64,000 nucleotides of DNA, taken from positions 853,501-917,500 of the forward strand of contig JAQSEB010000039.1 in NCBI GenBank assembly GCA_030063045.1, given 5' to 3'. Of the stretch, positions 9,466-20,017 are shown one piece after another. Numbering within the stretch: the stretch's first letter is position 1; every line of letters starts with the position of its first letter. The translations under genes were made by a program, and so were the position numbers. The notes under the pieces were generated by a model. It was not told where the DNA came from and did no database searches. It saw only the letters and a list, made by a program, of their open reading frames with translations. This stretch comes from Pratylenchus scribneri. Lineage: Eukaryota > Nematoda > Chromadorea > Rhabditida > Pratylenchidae.

Positions 9466-11774
9466 ATGCCACCAGCAAATGATCAAATATTATTTGGCAC
9501 ATATTTGGGCGGATTCGACCAAATGTTGGCTGATTTACGTTTTCAGATGCAAGAAAATGGGAGGAATATATCCGAACATCGAGACGAATTAATGGGCCAA
9601 ATGTAAATAATTGAATTTAATATTTTAATGCCATTTATTTTTAAGGAGGGAAAATCCTTATTTTGGTGCAATTTTTTCGGTTTTGAATGATGAAAAGCAA
9701 AAAATTGGTAAAATTAAAAATATTAAATTGAATTGAATATTGTTTGAGGACAAATGACAATTTGCTTGGCCGATTCAGTGAAATTATTATTTGGCCAAAG
9801 TGGGCTAATTAATGATGAAAGAGAAAATGATGAAATTGAACAAAAGAAAATGTCAACGGTTGAACAAAAAATGGTACAAAAAATATTTATAGAAACTTAA
9901 ATTTTCATTGCAGAAACAATTCTGATTTTCATTCGGGAAAGAATTCTGATTTTAATTCCGGAAACAATTCTGATTTTCATTCCGGAAACAATTCTGATTT
10001 TAATTCTGGAAACAATTCTGATTTTCATTCCGGAAACAATTCTGATTTTCATTCCGGAAAGAATTCTGATTTTCATTCCGGAAAGAATTCTGATTTTAAT
10101 TCCGGAAACAATTCTGATTTTCATTCCGGAAACAATTCTGATTTTAATTCTGGAAACAATTCTGATTTTCATTCCGGAAACAATTCTGATTTTCATTCCG
10201 GAATGAATTCTGATTTTCATTCCGGAATGAATTCTGATTTTCATTCCGGAAAGAATTCTGATTTTCATTCCGGAAACAATTCTGATTTTCATTCCGGAAA
10301 CAATTCTGATTTTCATTCCGGAAAGAATTCTGATTTTCATTCCGGAAAGAATTCTGCATTCCGGAAACAATTCTGATTTTCATTCCGGAAACAATTCTGA
10401 TTTTCATTCCGGAAAGAATTCTGATTTTCATTCCGGAAACAATTCTGATTTTCATTCCGGAAACAATTCTGATTTTCATTCCGGAAAGAATTCTGATTTT
10501 CATTCCGGAAAGAATTCTGATTTTAATTCCGGAAACAATTCTGATTTTCATTCCGGAAACAATTCTGATTTTCATTCCGGAAAGAATTCTGATTTTCATT
10601 CCGGAAAGAATTCTGATTTTAATTCCGGAAACAATTCTGATTTTCATTCCGGAAACAATTCTGATTTTCATTCCGGAAACAATTCTGATTTTCATTCCGG
10701 AAAGAATTCTGATTTTCATTCCGGAAAGAATTCTGATTTTAATTCCGGAAACAATTCTGATTTTCATTCTGGAATGAATTCTGATTTTCATTCCGGAAAC
10801 AATTCTGATTTTCATTCCGGAAACAATTCTGATTTTCATTCCGGAAACAATTCTGATTTTCATTCCGGAAACAATTCTGATTTTTTAAAATAAATTTATT
10901 AACATTTTAAAATAAATAAATTTGTAAATAAATTTTATTTTAATTTAAATAGTAATTAATTTAATTTATGCAGAAAGAATGCAGCGAATTTTGCGCTCAA
11001 AAAATTGATGGGAATTTGGATTCGGCGGAGATGGAAAAAGTGAAGGCAAAAATGCGCGAATGCCTTGAGGAATATAAAATGATGGAAAAATTGATTGAAC
11101 AGGCAAATGGGAAAAATAATTTAAATATATTTTATTAATTTATTGAAGAATGTGAATTCTTGTGTGGAATATTCAATGGAATTGCTAAATTTTCATTCCC
11201 AACTTCGACCAATTACCCAAATTGGCATTGACCATTTCATCGAGGGTATCCGCCTTTCTGCCCAATTTTGGGCCGATGAATTGCGTGATGCCGTTTGCAG
11301 TCAATTACTTTTGCTCAAATCATTTGGCAGTGCAGAAAAGTTTTCAATTTTTAATTCCTTAAATTCAGAAAAATTACAGGAAAAAACGACAAAATTTTTG
11401 CTCCAAGACTATTTCCATCCTTAATAAATATTTTATGGAACATTTGAACCAACCTTATCCAGGTAATTTAATTAATTTTTGATTATTCATTTAATATTGG
11501 CACAGATGAAGCATCCAAAATGGCATTGGCCGAGCAATGTGGCATTACAGTGGCACAAGTTAATTTGATCAAATATTGGAAATAATTATTTGAATTGAAT
11601 GAAAAGGTGTCAAATTGGTTCGGAAATAAACGAATTCGTTTCCGGAAGGCTCAACAATTGAAGAAGAGGCAAACAGATGGAGCAAAAGAAAGTGAGGAAA
11701 ATGATTTGGGCGATGGGAAAATGAAGGAAAGAATGACAATGATGATGGTAAAAGATGAGCCTCAAGGGGAATGA
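9466..11774 (+). CDS. PBC-class (Pbx/extradenticle) TALE homeobox protein
   Basis: Eight exons (9466-9602, 9646-9707, 9749-9873, 10974-11102, 11149-11339, 11380-11462, 11506-11558, 11607-11774) give about 315 aa. The PBC-A-like part has NPYFGAIFSVLNDEKQK, matching the Pbx ALFSVLCEIKEK block. The PBC-B-like part has QLRPITQIGIDHF. The homeodomain reads KKKRQNFCSKTISILNKYF, then MEHLNQPYPDEASKMALA, then VSNWFGNKRIRFRK, with the TALE three-residue insertion and the PBC signature helix 3. PBC proteins are Hox and MEIS cofactors that bind DNA in the nucleus. The intron at 11103 uses a GC donor. The third intron (9874-10973) is 1.1 kb because of a minisatellite. The protein is short and divergent, like the shorter nematode PBC genes. 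The start is uncertain: an exon before 9466 is possible. Confidence 0.85.
9905..10885. repeat. 24-bp minisatellite, about 40 units
   Basis: Tandem array inside the homeobox intron 9874-10973. The + strand unit is TTCTGATTTTCATTCCGG followed by AAACAA. Variants change AAACAA to AAAGAA or AATGAA, and TTTTCATT to TTTTAATT. Variants are clustered, indicating local amplification of higher-order blocks. One truncated unit near 10357 shifts the register. Because 24 is divisible by 3, long frames open on the - strand (repeating MKIRIVSG); these are by-products of the repeat, not a gene. Confidence 0.95.
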
Positions 11775-12534
11775 ATTACAATATACTATAGTGTACCAAA
11801 TTTTATTCACGAATTTATTGAAAATATTAATTAGAAAATATATTTAATTTTCAATTTTTATTTAATAAACATTCCCATATTTAAATAATTTTGTTTTCCA
11901 GATACAATTTTCTGTAAAGAATTTGAAATAAATAATTTGATCCATCTGTTGTTTATTTAGAAGAATTTGTCATGGTTGATGGAAATGAATTCCACTTGTG
12001 CCTATCCCGAGGGGAGGAAAAGCAGCATTTTGTGTTGATGGGACATTTCAAAAAAAAAACTTTGTTTTGTTTCATTTTCTGGTACATTTGACCAAAATAA
12101 ATCCAGTCACATTTTTGAGGCCATCTCGATTTCATGTCGGGACACTATTTTCCAAAATCCATTCTTTTGATCAGTGAAATGAAAAGATATATTTCTCAGA
12201 GATAAATAAATCATTTTCTGAATGAACAAAGTAATTTTTTTATTACTTTCCTTGGTTAAAAATAAATAATTTTGAAATATGTCCGAAATAAATCCATTGG
12301 AAAATATTCTCAAAAAGTGGGTGACCACTTTTGAAAGAACAAAAATATTTCCTAGGATTTACGATTTAGTAAATATTTATTTCTTCTCCACTGGCAGATG
12401 TTATTTATTTATTTTGGTTATTTGAAAATATTTGTATTTCCAAATTCCATTAAGCCCACTATAAATATTCCACAAAATTCAATTATTTTCATCATTCACC
12501 ATAAATTCCCTAAATCAAAATTAATATATTTAAA
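11775..12534. other. Intergenic, no gene recognised
   Basis: The 3' flank of the homeobox gene and 5' flank of the small heat-shock gene. Antisense ORFs at 11953-12328 have no supporting motif. Confidence 0.5.
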
Positions 12535-13368
12535 ATGACTACCAACCAAATATCCAATATGAATATTGTGGATGTGACCCACGATTGGAAGGCCGACCTT
12601 TGGGATTGGCCATTACAGGTTTGGCACAAAATTATGAACACGGACCCATTCAAATGGGCGATGTTCCCAACTGGGAGCGTCGCTTTTTAACTCATTAAAG
12701 ACGAAACAGATTATTTTGGTGTCAAATTAAAGGGCTCACTTCTGGCTATTGATAGATATAAAATTTATTTGGTTTGGTTTAGAATGAGCAGATTTGTACT
12801 CTAAAAGCATTAAAAAGAATATTATTATAAATTTGCAAATTTGTCATGTTTTTTGAAACATAATTCCACCAAATCTTAACCAAATCTAATGAATCTTATA
12901 TATCTATCAATAGCCCAGCAGTGAGCTCTTTAATTTGAAACTAAAATTTTCATTAATAAGCTAGCTACAAGCAAGCCCAATTGTAGTGTACCGTTATGAA
13001 TATTTAAATTTTATTTATTAGCGAAAAGACGATGTTATTCATGTTCGAAATTTGCCAGACCGTTGGGAAGTCGGATTGGATGCCAGTTTCTTTTCACCCC
13101 AGGAAATTGAGGCAATTAAAATATTTTAATATTATTAAAATTTAAAAATAATATTTATTCATAGGTGATGATGTCCGGCGATCATCTTTTCATTTATTGT
13201 CATCACGATGAACACACGGATGCGCATGGATCCGTGAGTCGAGAAGTGAAGCGAAATTATCGTTTGCCGGACGATGTTGACCCAACATCCGTCAAATCCC
13301 ATTTGACATTGAATGGCATTTTGCGCATTACGGCGGAAAAGAAGAAGCAAAAGGGAGGAGGACGATGA
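12535..13368 (+). CDS. Small heat-shock protein (alpha-crystallin/HSP20), nematode HSP12 type
   Basis: Three exons (12535-12618, 13022-13111, 13165-13368) encode 125 aa. The short N-terminus ends in DLWDWPLQ, as in nematode 12 kDa HSPs. The alpha-crystallin domain follows: WEVGLDASFFSPQEIE, then SGDHLFIYCHHDEHTDAHG, REVKRNYRLPDDVDPTSVKS and the terminal LTLNGILRITAEKK. The C-terminal extension is minimal. Such proteins act as cytosolic holdase chaperones; the short HSP12 forms often lack chaperone activity in vitro. Intron 1 is 403 bp because of a family C element; intron 2 uses a GC donor at 13112. No clear heat-shock element array was seen upstream. Confidence 0.93.
12641..12998. mobile_element. 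Family C palindromic element in intron 1 of the small HSP gene
   Basis: Both ends carry oppositely oriented copies of the block TCAAATTAAAGGGCTCACT...GGCTAT (left) and its reverse complement with AGTGAGCTCTTTAATTTG (right). The right terminus reads TTGTAGTGTACCG, the inverse of the ACGGTACACTACAA terminus of the copy at 25401. No ORF. Related copies are at about 25855-26161 and 54850-55195. Confidence 0.8.
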
Positions 13369-13677
13369 TTGGAATTTGGAATGGAGATTGATGAGAATGA
13401 AAAATTGGATACTAAATAAATTCCCAAGATGAAAAATATTTATGATAGTTTTTTCCATTTTATTTAAATTAATTAAATTAATTGTGCTCTATTTTGTATT
13501 TGATTTGATTTTTTCCTTTAATGCGATCAAATAATAGAACAATTGTCGGCCGTCCCAAAATGGGTGCCCTTTTATTAGCCAAAATTGGATTAAATTTAGA
13601 TTTTTTTTGTTGATGTTCTAAAAATATAAATAAATAGCAGGTAGGTAGTTGAAAACGAATTCATTTCCCAAATTAAA

Positions 13678-14181
13678 ATGCCACTTGCCATCCTTTGGAC
13701 AAATTTATCAGAGGAGAAATTCACAAATTCTGTCCGCCTCCATTTGATCAATTTATTAGCAAGTTGCGCACAAAAATCGGCGGATGGCACTGGACTTGTG
13801 GTGCACACTGGTTGTAAATGTTCCCTTGGCACAAATTTGAATGAGCCTGCCCTTTTTATGCTAGTAAAATTATTCCAAATTATTTTTTTAATTAATTGAT
13901 TTAAGTTCAAAGCATCTGGTTCGGCCATAAATCCGTTGGCCAATGGGGACCATGCCCAACGAATTTGTTCATTTTTTCGTGCCCATTTGGGCATCCCAAC
14001 ACATCGAATTATTATCCAGTTTGAACAATTGGATAGAGGAAACATTGGATTTTGTGGAACAACAAAATTAGAATTGGACAGAAACAAAGAGGAAAATGCA
14101 AAATTTATGCCAGACAGAAAGAAATCTTTAGGCTTTTTTGAGGACCAGAAAATCATTTCAACAAATACAATTTTTCGATGA
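13678..14181 (+). CDS. MIF/D-dopachrome tautomerase family protein
   Basis: Two exons (13678-13863, 13906-14181) give about 153 aa. The mature N-terminus would be Pro (MPLAILWTN), the catalytic base of the MIF tautomerase fold. Exon 1 ends EPALFML and exon 2 starts FKASGSAINPLANGDH. The family C-terminal block is seen as HLGIPTHRIIIQFEQLDRG then IGFCGTTKLE. MIF proteins are about 115-120 aa; here some 30 charged residues (KKSLGFFEDQKIIS...) follow the core, as in nematode MIF-3-like members, which also run past the usual end. No signal peptide, as expected, since MIFs leave cells non-classically. In parasites they can act on host immunity; here only a family call is made. The gene follows the sHSP by 310 bp on the same strand. 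Confidence 0.85.
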
Positions 14182-14266
14182 TTTTTCGATGATAATTTTT
14201 CGAAAATATTGTCAAAAATAAATTTGAATTATTCCAATTCACATTTTTGAATATACTTTCTATTCT

Positions 14267-14661
14267 TTATTTCCATTTGCAAATTCCGGTGCCACGCATT
14301 TCAATGCAATTGCATGGTTTATCGCATGGATTCTGGCGAAATAAGCATTGTTTCCATAAACATGCCGGTGCATCGGGATTCTTTAATAAATAATTGCACA
14401 TTTTTTGGATTTAAAATCAAAAATTTATTTTGTGCAAAGAAATGTGATATATTCGAATTTATTGGTCATTGCCAAAAGCCATTTTATTATTTATTCAGGC
14501 TAATATATTTTAATTTTTAGTCCATCAAAAAATACATGGAAAATGGCCATTTTTGATGTTTCACGAATAATGCGGCCATTCTTGTGAATGCTTCGCATCC
14601 AGAATTGAAAAATCCAAAAGGAAATTGAGAAAATAATGAAAACATTATTAAAAGAACCCAT
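14267..14661 (-). CDS. Candidate secreted six-cysteine (knottin-like) peptide
   Basis: Read on the - strand, an ATG at 14661 opens a 42-codon exon (to 14536) with a strongly hydrophobic N-terminus (NVFIIFSISFWIFQFW) suited to a signal peptide. A GT donor follows, then a 155-nt intron and an AG at 14381-14382, and in phase 0 a 38-codon exon (14380-14267) ending in TAA. The total is 79 aa. All six Cys are in the last exon with spacing C-x4-C-x6-C-x3-C-x1-C-x8-C, which fits the general inhibitor-cystine-knot pattern. An AATAAA signal overlaps the stop. Fold and role are inference: it could be a defence, signalling or effector-like peptide. It is too short for ORF callers and may be missed by annotation. 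Confidence 0.5.
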
Positions 14662-14975
14662 TTTGGCCCTTTTAGAATTGAGAATTTTTAGGATTAGAAA
14701 ATGGTTGAATATGAAAAAAATATTGATTATTTTTTTTAAACTTTTAAATGCATTTTATTTATATTAAAATCCATCCATTTTAGACAGATTTAAAACTTAT
14801 TCAATTATTTATGGACAATTTTTAAAATAAAATTATTTTTTTTCATATTTATTTGCAAGATTTTTAAAATGGAAATAAAAGATCGAGAAAAATAAAATGA
14901 ATTGAAAGACAAGAAAATATAAATAAAATGATAATTTGAATTTATTTGATTGGATGAATATTGAATATTGAATGT

Positions 14976-15312
14976 GTCAATGCCAATAATGCCGAAGGGC
15001 TTTCCATTCTTTCTCCTACAGTACCCACCTTTTTTGTCCGATCATCACTCCCTCCCAATCTTCCTTTTTAAACCAGCCCTTTTCTCCTCCGACCTCCTAT
15101 GGTCTTTTTGGTGTTCACTTTGTTAAATAATATTTTCTCGTACAAAATTGTTAAGTCCACTTCCCTTTTATCTCTATCCCTTCTTTGGGCCACTGTGGAC
15201 ATATTAGGCCATCGGCCAAGGTCCGAGCTTTTAGGGCAATCGGTGAAGGTCTGGGGCGAGAGCCTAGGCCCATCTCTCGCCCCAAACAATTTTGCCCTAG
15301 ATTAGGACAAGT
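14976..15312. repeat. Dispersed repeat family D, copy 2
   Basis: Shares with the copies at 4800 and 28835 the start CAATGCCAATAATGCC, then CCTACAGTACCCACC, ATCATC, TTTTTAAACCAG, a GC-rich block GGCGAGAGCCTAGGCCCAT and the end TTAGGACAA. The ORFs crossing it in several frames are short and unrelated. Confidence 0.65.
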
Positions 15313-16587
15313 AATAGGTAAGACATCTCTTGAATCTTTGTTGCTAGAATGAATTAACATTTAATTAATATGTGGCCTCTAATTGGCATTTTTCTGGGAG
15401 ATAAATGAACAAATTTTCATAAAACATCGGTTGGTTTCCTGTTTCCTACTCTTCAATTCAGTTTCATTCTACTCAACAATCAGATAATATATTTAAAAAA
15501 ATAATCGTATAAATCAGATAAAAATTATTTAGGGCAGCATTTGGCCTCGTCATTTTTTTTATTATTCATTGGTTGGCTATTTTGACACTGCTTGGGTCGC
15601 TGGGGTTGGCCTTTGGTCGCAATTTCCCCCATTTTTCCCTATTGATTTGTGTTTTTCCCCATTCAATGTTCCATCCAAAAACCACCTTTCTACCCTCAAT
15701 TCCTTCCAAAATAGTAAACAACAATTTTCCATATTTTTTTTGTAAAAAAACAATCTCAATTTTCTCGTGTTTTGATAACAAAATAATTATAATGTTTGCC
15801 TTTCGGCAATAGACTGCCAAAAATAGGCAAAAATAAAGGTGCATCGCGCATGTCCATCTGCGCATCTGAACAAATCCTAAATAATTTTTTCTTCCATAAA
15901 TAACCCATTTTTTGGCCTATTCACAGACCTATATTTGCGCTGTCATCTTTAAACCTCCCCTTTTCTTCATTTTATTTTGTGATGGAAGCAAAATGATTCA
16001 CCATTTTTGGCCAATTTTTCTTTTTGGCCATTCTATTGAATGGGTGAATGACCATTTATTACAAAAAGTTCAATTAAAAAGAGGTCCGGGAAATTCTTGT
16101 CTAAATTACTTTATGTTTCCCTTTAATCCTATTGTTTATTGTTCCATTTGTTCCCTTTTTCTCATCTATTTTTTTTTGTTTAAAATAAATATTTTCCCGG
16201 CCAATTTTATCATTTATTTATTTATCATCGTTGTTTAAAATTTTTGTCCATTATTTTTTTTGTTCGAATTGGCCAAGCCCACATCCATTCCACTTTTCCC
16301 ATTCCCCTTATTCCCCATCAAAAGTGGAATTCGCCGACAAAAATATTTATTTTATCGCCATTCACCTTTTTTGATGATTCAGAGCCAGCCGAACATTTTC
16401 ACAGCTTCATTCCTAACCAATAAACATTTTCATTCTCTTTCAATTCTAAAGGCCATATTGGCCATAAAATAAATATTTTTTGTCTTCATTTCATCTGAAT
16501 TTAAATTTTTTACATCAAATAAACTCAAAATTTTCAGCAAAACATCAAATTTCCCTATAAATTCCTTCAAATATTTATCCTTTGAAA
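15313..16587. other. Intergenic, serpin upstream region
   Basis: Pyrimidine-rich, AT-rich sequence with ORFs at 15573-15812 and 15912-16472 that have low-complexity Phe/Ile/Leu-rich translations and no splice partners. It probably contains the serpin promoter and 5' UTR (cap region near 16560). No specific site recognised. Confidence 0.45.
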
Positions 16588-18130
16588 ATGGCCGAAAATG
16601 GCGTCATTTTGGAGGCCCAGGCCGATTTTGCCGTGAAATTGTTGCGCGAAGTGTCCGGGGGGAAATCCACCATTGTATCGCCCATTTCTGTGGCCATCGC
16701 CCTTTCAATGGTTTATGCCGGAGCGGAGGAGGATACGGCAAAGGAAATGAACAAAATGCTGGCAAATGGTAACACAAAAATATGACATTTTGATTAATTC
16801 ATTTTATTTAGGTGCTCCCGATTCGAAAGTTCACCAATATTTTGGTGAATTGATGGCCTCAATCCGAAATGGCCAAAAGAATTACACGCTGGAAGTGGCC
16901 AACAAAGTTTACGTGAAGGAAGGATTCTCCATTTTGGACACATTCAAGTCGACCATTGACCAACATTACGGTGGCCTTTTTGAATCGGTCAATTTTGAAA
17001 AACAACAGGAAACGGCCAATGTGAATTTTTTGAATTAATTTAAAATTAAAATGGAAAATAAAATTTACAGAAAATCAATCATTTTGTGGAGGAGGCAACC
17101 CATGATAAAATCCGCGATTTGATCCAGCCGGATTCACTGGACGCATTGACTCGGTTTTTGGCTTCTTCCGAAATTAATTGAATCCCAAATTCATTTTAGT
17201 TTGATTCTAATCAATGCCATCTACTTCAAAGGCAATTGGGCCGACAAATTCAATGCGGAACGCACCGAAAAAAAAACATTTTATGCAAGTCCAGGCCAAG
17301 AAAAACAGGCAAATTAATCCAAATATCCAATCAAATTTAATTATATCATTTTCAGTTGGATATGATGCAAAAGACGGCCAAATTCATTTATTCGGACACC
17401 CAAAATGTATTCAAAACTAATTTCATTTTCTTAATCATTTTCCATTCCAGTACCAAGTTTTGGGCATGCCCTATGTTGGCGAGGAAATTTTCATGTTCAT
17501 TTTGTTGCCGAAAGAGCGCTATGGGCTTGGCCAAGTTTTGGCAAATTTGTCTGGCAAAGAATTGCTCGATTTGGTCCAAATGCGTCACAAAACGGAAGTC
17601 GATGTATGATTGTTAATTGATTCGGATAATTTAAGCGAATTAATTCACATAGGTTGTGCTGCCAAAATTCAAATTGGAATCCACCCACGAATTGAATGGA
17701 CCACTCAAGAAATTGGGAATTGCCCGTGCCTTTTCAAATAGTGCCCAATTTGGAGGGATTACCCGCGAGGCACCACTCCAAATCAGTGAAGTCATCCAAA
17801 AGGCCTTCATTGAGGTGCGGTTTATACACAAATCTGGGAATGAATTTTCTGTTTATTTTTCCAATTTTCTTATTTCTATGCTATTCTATTTAAGTTTATT
17901 TCCCATTTTTGTTTATTTTTTGTTTCTTTTGGCACATTCTTTCTCAACCGTAATTCCAGATGAACGAAGAAGGGACGGAAGCGGCTGCTGCCACCGCAGT
18001 TCGAGTTGTGCTCAAATCGATGATGCCGAAACCTCCGAAGCCAATTTTCCGTGCCGATCATCCATTCGCCTTTTTCCTTTTTTCTAATCAACAAAATGCC
18101 ACACTTTTCAATGGACTTTTCTTTGGTTAA
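16588..18130 (+). CDS. Serpin with alternative reactive-loop exons (isoform a shown)
   Basis: The common body has seven exons: 16588-16768, 16812-17020, 17071-17153, 17200-17308, 17356-17406, 17451-17603, 17653-17814 (316 codons). With cassette a (17960-18130) the protein is 372 aa, the usual serpin length. Serpin marks in order: STIVSPISVAIALSMVYAGA (helix B), ANKVYV, LILINAIYFKGNWADKF, VLGMPYVGEEIFMFILLP, ISEVIQKAFIE, then the hinge EEGTEAAAATA and the C-terminal block ADHPFAFFL. There is no signal peptide, so it is intracellular or clade B-like, or leaves by another route. Exon 7 ends in a GT donor at 17815 after FIE, the junction from which all eight downstream cassettes stay in frame. 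The intron at 17309 uses GC. An inhibitory serpin is inferred from the Ala-rich hinge. Confidence 0.93.
17960..18130 (+). CDS. Serpin cassette a (P1 Lys, P1' Ser)
   Basis: Terminal exon of 56 codons plus stop after AG at 17958-17959. Hinge is EEGTEAAAATA. Counting the hinge Gly as P15, P1 is Lys and P1' is Ser (VVLK|SMM), suggesting a trypsin-like target. It then reads PKPPKPIFRADHPFAF and ends LFNGLFFG. It lies 145 bp from the exon 7 donor, so it is the default exon by proximity. Confidence 0.85.
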   Translation: MNEEGTEAAAATAVRVVLKSMMPKPPKPIFRADHPFAFFLFSNQQNATLFNGLFFG

Positions 18131-18696
18131 ACCCATTACAATTTATGTGTGTCCTTTGATTCCATTCAATTCTCCGTGGATTTATGTTTTCGGTGTTTCA
18201 CAATAATTTTTGGTCCAAATAAATTTGATAAATATTTTTTCTTATTAATTCTTGGAGAGTCGATTAATTTATACAAGATTTATTTTGCTTTTGCTATTGC
18301 TTAAATAATTAGTTTATTTATAAATGATCGCAAATGCGCTTTTTATGTTCAAATTCGTAATATTATTTTTTATTTATTAATTTAATACTAATAGCCAATT
18401 CATTTGCATTTTGCATTTATTTTGTTTCTTGTTTTTGTACGTTGAAAATTAATTTGTTCAAAAAATTTGAATTCGTCCAATGCTAAAATTAATTTTTTCG
18501 GTAAAAATAAATATAGTATCATGCCTTTTTCCTTTCTGTGTTCTATCAAAATTTGACATCATTTTCTCTTTAATTTATTCTAAATAACATTTTATATACA
18601 TATTTCTGCTAAAGTAATTTGTTGCTATTATTTAAATCAAATTTTGACATTTTTAAACGCATTTCTTGCAAATATTTTGGCTCAAAATTTTTACAG

Positions 18697-18873
18697 ATGA
18701 ATGAGGAGGGAACTAAGGCGGCAGCGGCCACCGGCATTCAAATTACCCTTTTGATGGCCACAATGAATGATTCATTCAAAGCCGACCATCCATTTGCATT
18801 CTTTTTGGCCACAAACAATGATGGAAATACCCAAATTCTTTTTAATGGAATTTTTAACGGCGAAATTGAATGA
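18697..18873 (+). CDS. Serpin cassette b (P1 Leu)
   Basis: Starts right after AG, in the same phase as cassette a. Hinge EEGTKAAAATG has Lys at P13. The same counting puts P1 at Leu and P1' at Met (ITLL|MAT), a chymotrypsin/elastase-type choice. The Pro-rich segment after the loop is replaced by MNDSFKADHPFAFF. The end IFNGEIE is acidic. No start-site evidence of its own. Confidence 0.85.
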   Translation: MNEEGTKAAAATGIQITLLMATMNDSFKADHPFAFFLATNNDGNTQILFNGIFNGEIE

Positions 18874-19028
18874 AATTTGAGAAAATTTCACATTAAAATC
18901 ATTATTTTCCTCATTAATAAATTCGAACATTCTACAAAAATTTTGAGCCAAAATATTTAAATAGCTAAAAAAATTTAATCGGAATTTGAGAATTGCAAAA
19001 ATTATATTTGCAAAATCAAAAATTCCAG

Positions 19029-19196
19029 GTAAATGAAGAAGGGACAGAGGCGGCTGCTGCCACCGGCGTAATTATGATGAATCGTTCATTGGTCATCCAT
19101 GAAAAGGCCAAATTCATCGCCGACCATCCATTTTCATTTTTGCTTGTTTCCAACCAAAATACACAAATTTTCTTCAATGGCATTTTCCAAGCTTAA
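19029..19196 (+). CDS. Serpin cassette c (P1 Arg, P1' Ser)
   Basis: AG at 19027-19028, then VNEEGTEAAAATG. P1 is Arg and P1' Ser (MMNR|SLV), the classic pair of trypsin- or thrombin-directed serpins. Continues with FIADHPFSFLL and ends FFNGIFQA. Confidence 0.85.
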   Translation, partial: VNEEGTEAAAATGVIMMNRSLVIHEKAKFIADHPFSFLLVSNQNTQIFFNGIFQA

Positions 19197-19424
19197 AAAT
19201 GAATGGTCAATCCATCCATTTTTAAGAAAACATTACCTAAATTGTAATTTTAGAAATAATTTAATGTTATCCATTATTCTATGAGAGCCTATTTATTATT
19301 GCTCTTTTTATTAATCAAATCAATCTTTTTGTTTTGATTCCTAAATGTTGGATTTATAATTTATATTTGAATTCTTTATTAGAAGCTAATAAATTTAAAA
19401 AATGTGCCATTAAACACTTTTTAG

Positions 19425-19592
19425 ATTGATGAGAAAGGCACCAAAGCAGCTGCCGCAACTGGGATTGTAATGCACTTCATTAGCGAACTCTCATTTGTAC
19501 CCCCTCAACCGGAATTTATTGCCGATCATCCGTTCACATTTTTGCTTGTTTCAAATCAAAAAATCCTTTTCAATGGCATTTTCCAAGCTTAA
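19425..19592 (+). CDS. Serpin cassette d (P1 Ile)
   Basis: AG at 19423-19424, then IDEKGTKAAAATG. P1 is Ile and P1' Ser (MHFI|SEL) by the fixed count. FIADHPFTFLLVSNQ is nearly identical to cassettes c and e, showing tandem duplication. Ends LFNGIFQA. Confidence 0.85.
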   Translation: MDEKGTKAAAATGIVMHFISELSFVPPQPEFIADHPFTFLLVSNQKILFNGIFQA

Positions 19593-19843
19593 AATTTTTG
19601 ATAATTGATAGAAATTCAATTATCAACCCATCATCCATTTATTAATTATTTTAAATGATTGTCAAATTTCATTATTCTCTATTTCTTCCCATATTGCTCT
19701 ATTTTCGTTGCTTTTTTGGCTTATCGAAATTTAATCTATTTTTATCCAAGCTTATCTTGATGAATCTGATTGAATATATTTGCAATTCTTTCACTTAATA
19801 AATTTGTATTTTTTCTAAGGAAAATGCATTTGGCATTTTTCAG

Positions 19844-20017
19844 GTGAATGAGAAAGGCACGGAAGCGGCGGCCGCAACCGCCATTATTGTAGCGGAATTA
19901 TGCTGCGCCCGAATTGAACCCCCTAAACCAAAATTTATCGCCGATCATCCATTCACATTTTTGCTTGTTTCCAAACAAAATAAACAAATCCTTTTCACTG
20001 GCATTTTCCAAGATTAA
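19844..20017 (+). CDS. Serpin cassette e (P1 Leu, P1' Cys)
   Basis: AG at 19842-19843, then VNEKGTEAAAATA. P1 is Leu, followed by two Cys (VAEL|CCA). Then EPPKPKFIADHPFTFLL. Ends LFTGIFQD. Loop cysteines are uncommon at the scissile bond and could give redox sensitivity. Confidence 0.85.
   Translation: MNEKGTEAAAATAIIVAELCCARIEPPKPKFIADHPFTFLLVSKQNKQILFTGIFQD

Noticed and set aside
9897..10863. Long - strand frames repeating MKIRIVSG
   Set aside because: They are the translation of the 24-bp minisatellite, whose period is a multiple of 3. No start context, splice sites or non-repeat domain. The array lies in the homeobox intron.
13596..14156. 186-codon - strand ORF
   Set aside because: Antisense shadow of the MIF-like gene. 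The + strand has clear family similarity and splice sites.
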